Shown here piece after piece: positions 13,707 to 15,632 of a DNA stretch of 15,632 bases. The position numbers were made by a program, and so were the translations under genes. This DNA is from JBQCEE01 sp051960575 (lineage in GTDB: Bacteria > Actinomycetota > Actinomycetes > Mycobacteriales > Jatrophihabitantaceae): NCBI RefSeq assembly GCF_051960575.1, contig NZ_JBQCEE010000284.1, positions 1 through 15,632 of the forward strand, given 5' to 3'. The notes under the pieces are model-generated. The model saw only the letters and a list, made by a program, of their open reading frames with translations, did no database searches and was not told the DNA's origin. Every line of letters begins with the position of its first letter. The stretch's first letter is position 1.

Positions 13707-14722
13707 GCGTCGACCTCGCCGCGCTGCGCAGCATCGAGCGGGAGAAGGAGATCTCGTTCGACACGCTGCTGGACGCCCTCGAGACCGCGCTGCTGACCGC
13801 GTACAAGCACACGCCGCACTCGCTGCCGCACGCGCGGGTGAGCATCGACCGGAAGTCCGGCGAGGTCGTCGTGTGGGCCCAGGAGCTCGGCCCGGACGGT
13901 GAGATCGAGGAGGAGTACGACGACACCCCGACCGACTTCGGTCGGGTGGCCGCCATGACGGCGCGCCAGGTGATCCTCCAGCGGCTGCGCGACGCCGAGC
14001 ACGACCAGACCTTCGGCGAGTACTCGGGCCGCGAGGGCGACATCGTCACCGGCGTGATCCAGGCCGACGCCCACGCCGCCCAGCGCGGGGTGGTGCTCGT
14101 CGACATCGGCAAGGTCGAGGCGATCCTGCCGCAGTCCGAGCAGGTGCCGGGCGAGCAGTACACGCACGGCTCGCGCATCCGCTGCTACGTCGTCGGTGTG
14201 GCCCGCGGCATGCGCGGCCCGCAGGTCACGGTGAGCCGCACCCACCCGAACCTGGTGAAGAAGCTGTTCGCGCTCGAGGTGCCCGAGATCGCCGACGGTT
14301 CGGTCGAGATCGTCGCGGTCGCGCGCGAGGCCGGGCACCGCTCGAAGATCGCCGTCCGGACGAAGGTGCCGGGCCTGAACGCCAAGGGCGCCTGCATCGG
14401 CCCGATGGGCCAGCGGGTGCGCAACGTGGTCGCCGAGCTGCACGGCGAGAAGATCGACATCATCGACTGGGCCGAGGACCCGGCCCAGTTCGTCGGCAAC
14501 GCGTTGTCGCCGTCGCACGTGGTCTCGTCCGAGGTCGTCGACCGGTCGACCCAGCAGGTGCGGGTCGTCGTGCCGGACTTCCAGCTCTCCCTGGCCATCG
14601 GACGCGAGGGGCAGAACGCCCGGCTCGCGGCCCGGCTGACGGGGTGGCGCATCGACATCCATTCCGACGCCGAGGGCCAGCAGGCTGCGGGGCGGTCGGA
14701 CGAAGCCTCGTCCGCGGGGTAG
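13700..14722 (+). CDS. nusA: Transcription termination/antitermination factor NusA
   Basis: NusA binds RNA polymerase and RNA and modulates pausing, termination and antitermination. The ATG at 13700, behind GGAGGAGGG (13682-13690), gives 340 residues; GTG 13703 is an alternative start. The polymerase-binding N-terminal domain (1-108) begins LAALRSIEREKEISF. The S1 domain (about 112-182) has GDIVTGVI and VDIGKVEAILP. KH1 (about 195-265) has the loop IGPMGQRV (233-240), and KH2 (about 268-330) has IGREGQNARLAARLTGW (300-316). The acidic C-terminal repeats of the E. coli protein are absent, as is usual in Actinobacteria. It overlaps rimP by 7 nt, and ylxR begins one base after its stop, so the three are tightly coupled. 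Confidence 0.97.
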   Translation: MVSVDLAALRSIEREKEISFDTLLDALETALLTAYKHTPHSLPHARVSIDRKSGEVVVWAQELGPDGEIEEEYDDTPTDFGRVAAMTARQVILQRLRDAEHDQTFGEYSGREGDIVTGVIQADAHAAQRGVVLVDIGKVEAILPQSEQVPGEQYTHGSRIRCYVVGVARGMRGPQVTVSRTHPNLVKKLFALEVPEIADGSVEIVAVAREAGHRSKIAVRTKVPGLNAKGACIGPMGQRVRNVVAELHGEKIDIIDWAEDPAQFVGNALSPSHVVSSEVVDRSTQQVRVVVPDFQLSLAIGREGQNARLAARLTGWRIDIHSDAEGQQAAGRSDEASSAG

Positions 14723-14723
14723 A

Positions 14724-15095
14724 GTGAAACCGGCCGTCCGTACGTCGACGTCAGCCAGTTCCGGTTCGCCGCGGTCAGATCCCCAGCGCACCTGCATCGG
14801 TTGCCGCTGCCGGACGTCGGCCACCGATCTGCTCCGCGTCGTCGCGGCGGACGGGACCGCGGTCCCCGATGTCCGGCGTCGCCTGCCGGGGCGGGGTGCC
14901 TGGGTGCATCCCACACCGGCGTGCGTCGCTCTCGCCGAGCGGCGGCGGGCGTTCGGGCGGGCGCTGCGACAGGCCGGCCCCCTCGACCCGACGCCGGTGC
15001 GCGAGTACGTTGCCGAGCGGACCGGAGAGGTCCACCAGAGCGGACAACCGCAGGAGATGAAAACCCATGGCCGTGCGATGAAGCGCCAGCAATGA
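14724..15095 (+). CDS. ylxR: YlxR/RnpM-family RNA-binding protein
   Basis: This 123-residue basic protein belongs to the YlxR (DUF448) family, encoded between nusA and infB in many bacteria. A Bacillus member (RnpM) is reported to bind and modulate RNase P RNA. The signature RTCIGCR is at 22-28. The second conserved block GRGAWVHPTPACVAL (57-71) continues into AERRRAFGRALR, the positively charged helix. The GTG at 14724 lies one base after the nusA stop; no strong ribosome binding site is seen, so translation is probably coupled. The family core ends near residue 100. The tail to residue 123, ending MKTHGRAMKRQQ, is extra and overlaps several very short reading frames in front of infB. Confidence 0.9.
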   Translation: MKPAVRTSTSASSGSPRSDPQRTCIGCRCRTSATDLLRVVAADGTAVPDVRRRLPGRGAWVHPTPACVALAERRRAFGRALRQAGPLDPTPVREYVAERTGEVHQSGQPQEMKTHGRAMKRQQ

Positions 15096-15112
15096 GTAGC
15101 ACTCCCGTCTGA
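15067..15112 (+). other. Chain of mini-ORFs in the ylxR end / infB leader
   Basis: ATG 15067 (MAVR, stop 15079-15081) lies 10 nt after AGGAG (15052-15056). Its stop overlaps ATG 15078, which is in the ylxR frame (MKRQQ, stop 15093-15095). That stop in turn overlaps ATG 15092 (MSSTPV, stop 15110-15112). Both joints are ATGA. The chain ends 50 nt before infB. It may be chance, or it may carry ribosomes toward infB. Confidence 0.3.
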
Positions 15113-15152
15113 CCGGGCCGCCACGGGTCTGCCGTGCGGCTCGCCAATCCCC

Positions 15153-15158
15153 AAGGAG
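15153..15158 (+). promoter_or_regulatory. Ribosome binding site of infB
   Basis: AAGGAG lies 4 nt before the GTG at 15163. It is a strong match to the 16S rRNA tail and fixes this GTG as the infB start. Confidence 0.8.
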
Positions 15159-15162
15159 ATCC

Positions 15163-15632
15163 GTGCCAGGCAAGGCCCGCGTACACGAGCTCGCGAAAGA
15201 GCTCGGTGTATCCAGCAAGGACGTCCTCGCGAAGCTGAACGAGCTCGGCGAGTACGTGAAGAGCCCGTCGTCGACCGTCGAACCGCCGGTCGTCCGCAAG
15301 CTCCGTGAGGCGTTCCCCGCCTCCGCCGCCCCGGCCAAGAAGGCGCCGGCCCGCAAGGCCGCTGCCCCGGCCGCCCCCAGCGCTCCCGTCGAGCCGGTCG
15401 CGCCGGCCGCCGCCGCGCCCGCTGCGCCGTCGGCACCCGCCGCCCCGGCGACCCCGCCGCCGGCCGCGCCGGTGCAGGCGGAGCCGACCGTGGTGCCGCC
15501 GTCGCGTCCCGCCGGCACGCCCGGTGCGCCGGGCGCCCGTCCGGGCGTCCCCGGTCGTCCGGGTGCCCCGGTCGCGCCGGCCGCGTCCGCGCCGACGGCA
15601 CCGCCCGCCGCCCCGGCCGCTCCCGGTGCGCC
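15163..15632 (+). CDS. infB: Translation initiation factor IF-2, N-terminal part (3' partial)
   Basis: The frame from GTG 15163 stays open to the right edge (156 complete codons). Residues 1-50 are the IF2 N-terminal helical domain: KARVHELAKELGVSSKDVL, KLNELGEYVKSPSSTV and VVRKLREAFP. From about residue 53 it turns into the long Ala/Pro-rich linker typical of actinobacterial IF-2, later with PGAPGARPGVPGRPGAP. The G domain and the initiator-tRNA-binding domains are beyond the window. IF-2 is a GTPase that places fMet-tRNA on the 30S subunit and promotes 70S joining. The gene follows ylxR after a 67-nt gap and closes the rimP-nusA-ylxR-infB order. Confidence 0.95.
   Translation, partial: MPGKARVHELAKELGVSSKDVLAKLNELGEYVKSPSSTVEPPVVRKLREAFPASAAPAKKAPARKAAAPAAPSAPVEPVAPAAAAPAAPSAPAAPATPPPAAPVQAEPTVVPPSRPAGTPGAPGARPGVPGRPGAPVAPAASAPTAPPAAPAAPGA
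15186..15205 (+). repeat. Perfect hairpin just inside infB
   Basis: CGAGCTC-GCGAAA-GAGCTCG forms a 7-bp stem with a 6-nt loop, beginning 23 nt after the first base of the start codon. It encodes the conserved HELAKEL stretch, so codon constraint may explain it. A stem at this distance could also influence initiation on the mRNA. Confidence 0.5.

Noticed and set aside
13193..15601. 802-residue minus-strand open frame opposite rimP, nusA, ylxR and infB
   Set aside because: It is antisense to four conserved genes and shows no recognisable family; it is a GC artefact.
1..15632. CRISPR arrays, insertion sequences, tRNA/rRNA genes, toxin-antitoxin, phage or defence genes
   Set aside because: I looked on both strands and saw no regularly spaced repeats, transposase motifs, tRNA-like arms or defence domains. 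Every large stretch is covered by housekeeping or transport genes.

Overview
The window is very GC-rich, gene-dense DNA from an actinobacterium. The evidence is the gene order dxr - rip1 - ispG - (DUF4081) GNAT and, further right, rimP - nusA - ylxR - infB with a divergent pair of DUF4439-type genes. Both blocks are typical of Actinobacteria and, from memory, are found in the same form in Mycobacterium tuberculosis (Rv2870c-Rv2867c and Rv2844-Rv2839c). GTG starts, ATGA/GTGA overlaps and start codons lying 7-8 nt behind a TANNNT box also fit. I cannot name the genus.

Layout: (1) 1-2260, the end of an iron-uptake operon: efeO (5' end off the window) and efeB, joined by a GTGA overlap. (2) 2277-6959, isoprenoid and envelope-stress block: dxr and ispG, two MEP-pathway enzymes, flank the site-2 protease rip1, followed by a DUF4081-GNAT acetyltransferase gene interrupted by an in-frame TAA 25 codons before its natural stop. 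(3) 6981-7658, a HAD-like hydrolase. (4) 7735-11588, two overlapping ABC exporter half-transporters that read as an asymmetric heterodimer. (5) 11575-12899, minus strand: a membrane-anchored helical protein and a small DUF4439 ferritin-like protein, overlapping by ATGA. (6) 13101-15632, the transcription/translation operon rimP - nusA - ylxR - infB, with infB running off the right edge.

How the genes work together: EfeO and EfeB acquire iron outside the membrane. IspG needs a 4Fe-4S cluster and shares the MEP pathway with Dxr. The ABC pair probably exports an unknown small molecule. The right-hand operon makes the ribosome-maturation, antitermination and initiation factors.

I found no complete novel system, mobile element, CRISPR array, phage gene or RNA gene. 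The points most worth a second look are the nonsense codon in the GNAT gene, three probably leaderless promoters, the coherent one-site degeneracy of the ABC pair, an internal twin-arginine motif in the membrane-anchored DUF4439 neighbour, a repeat-encoded Asp-rich tail on RimP, and a chain of mini-ORFs in front of infB.
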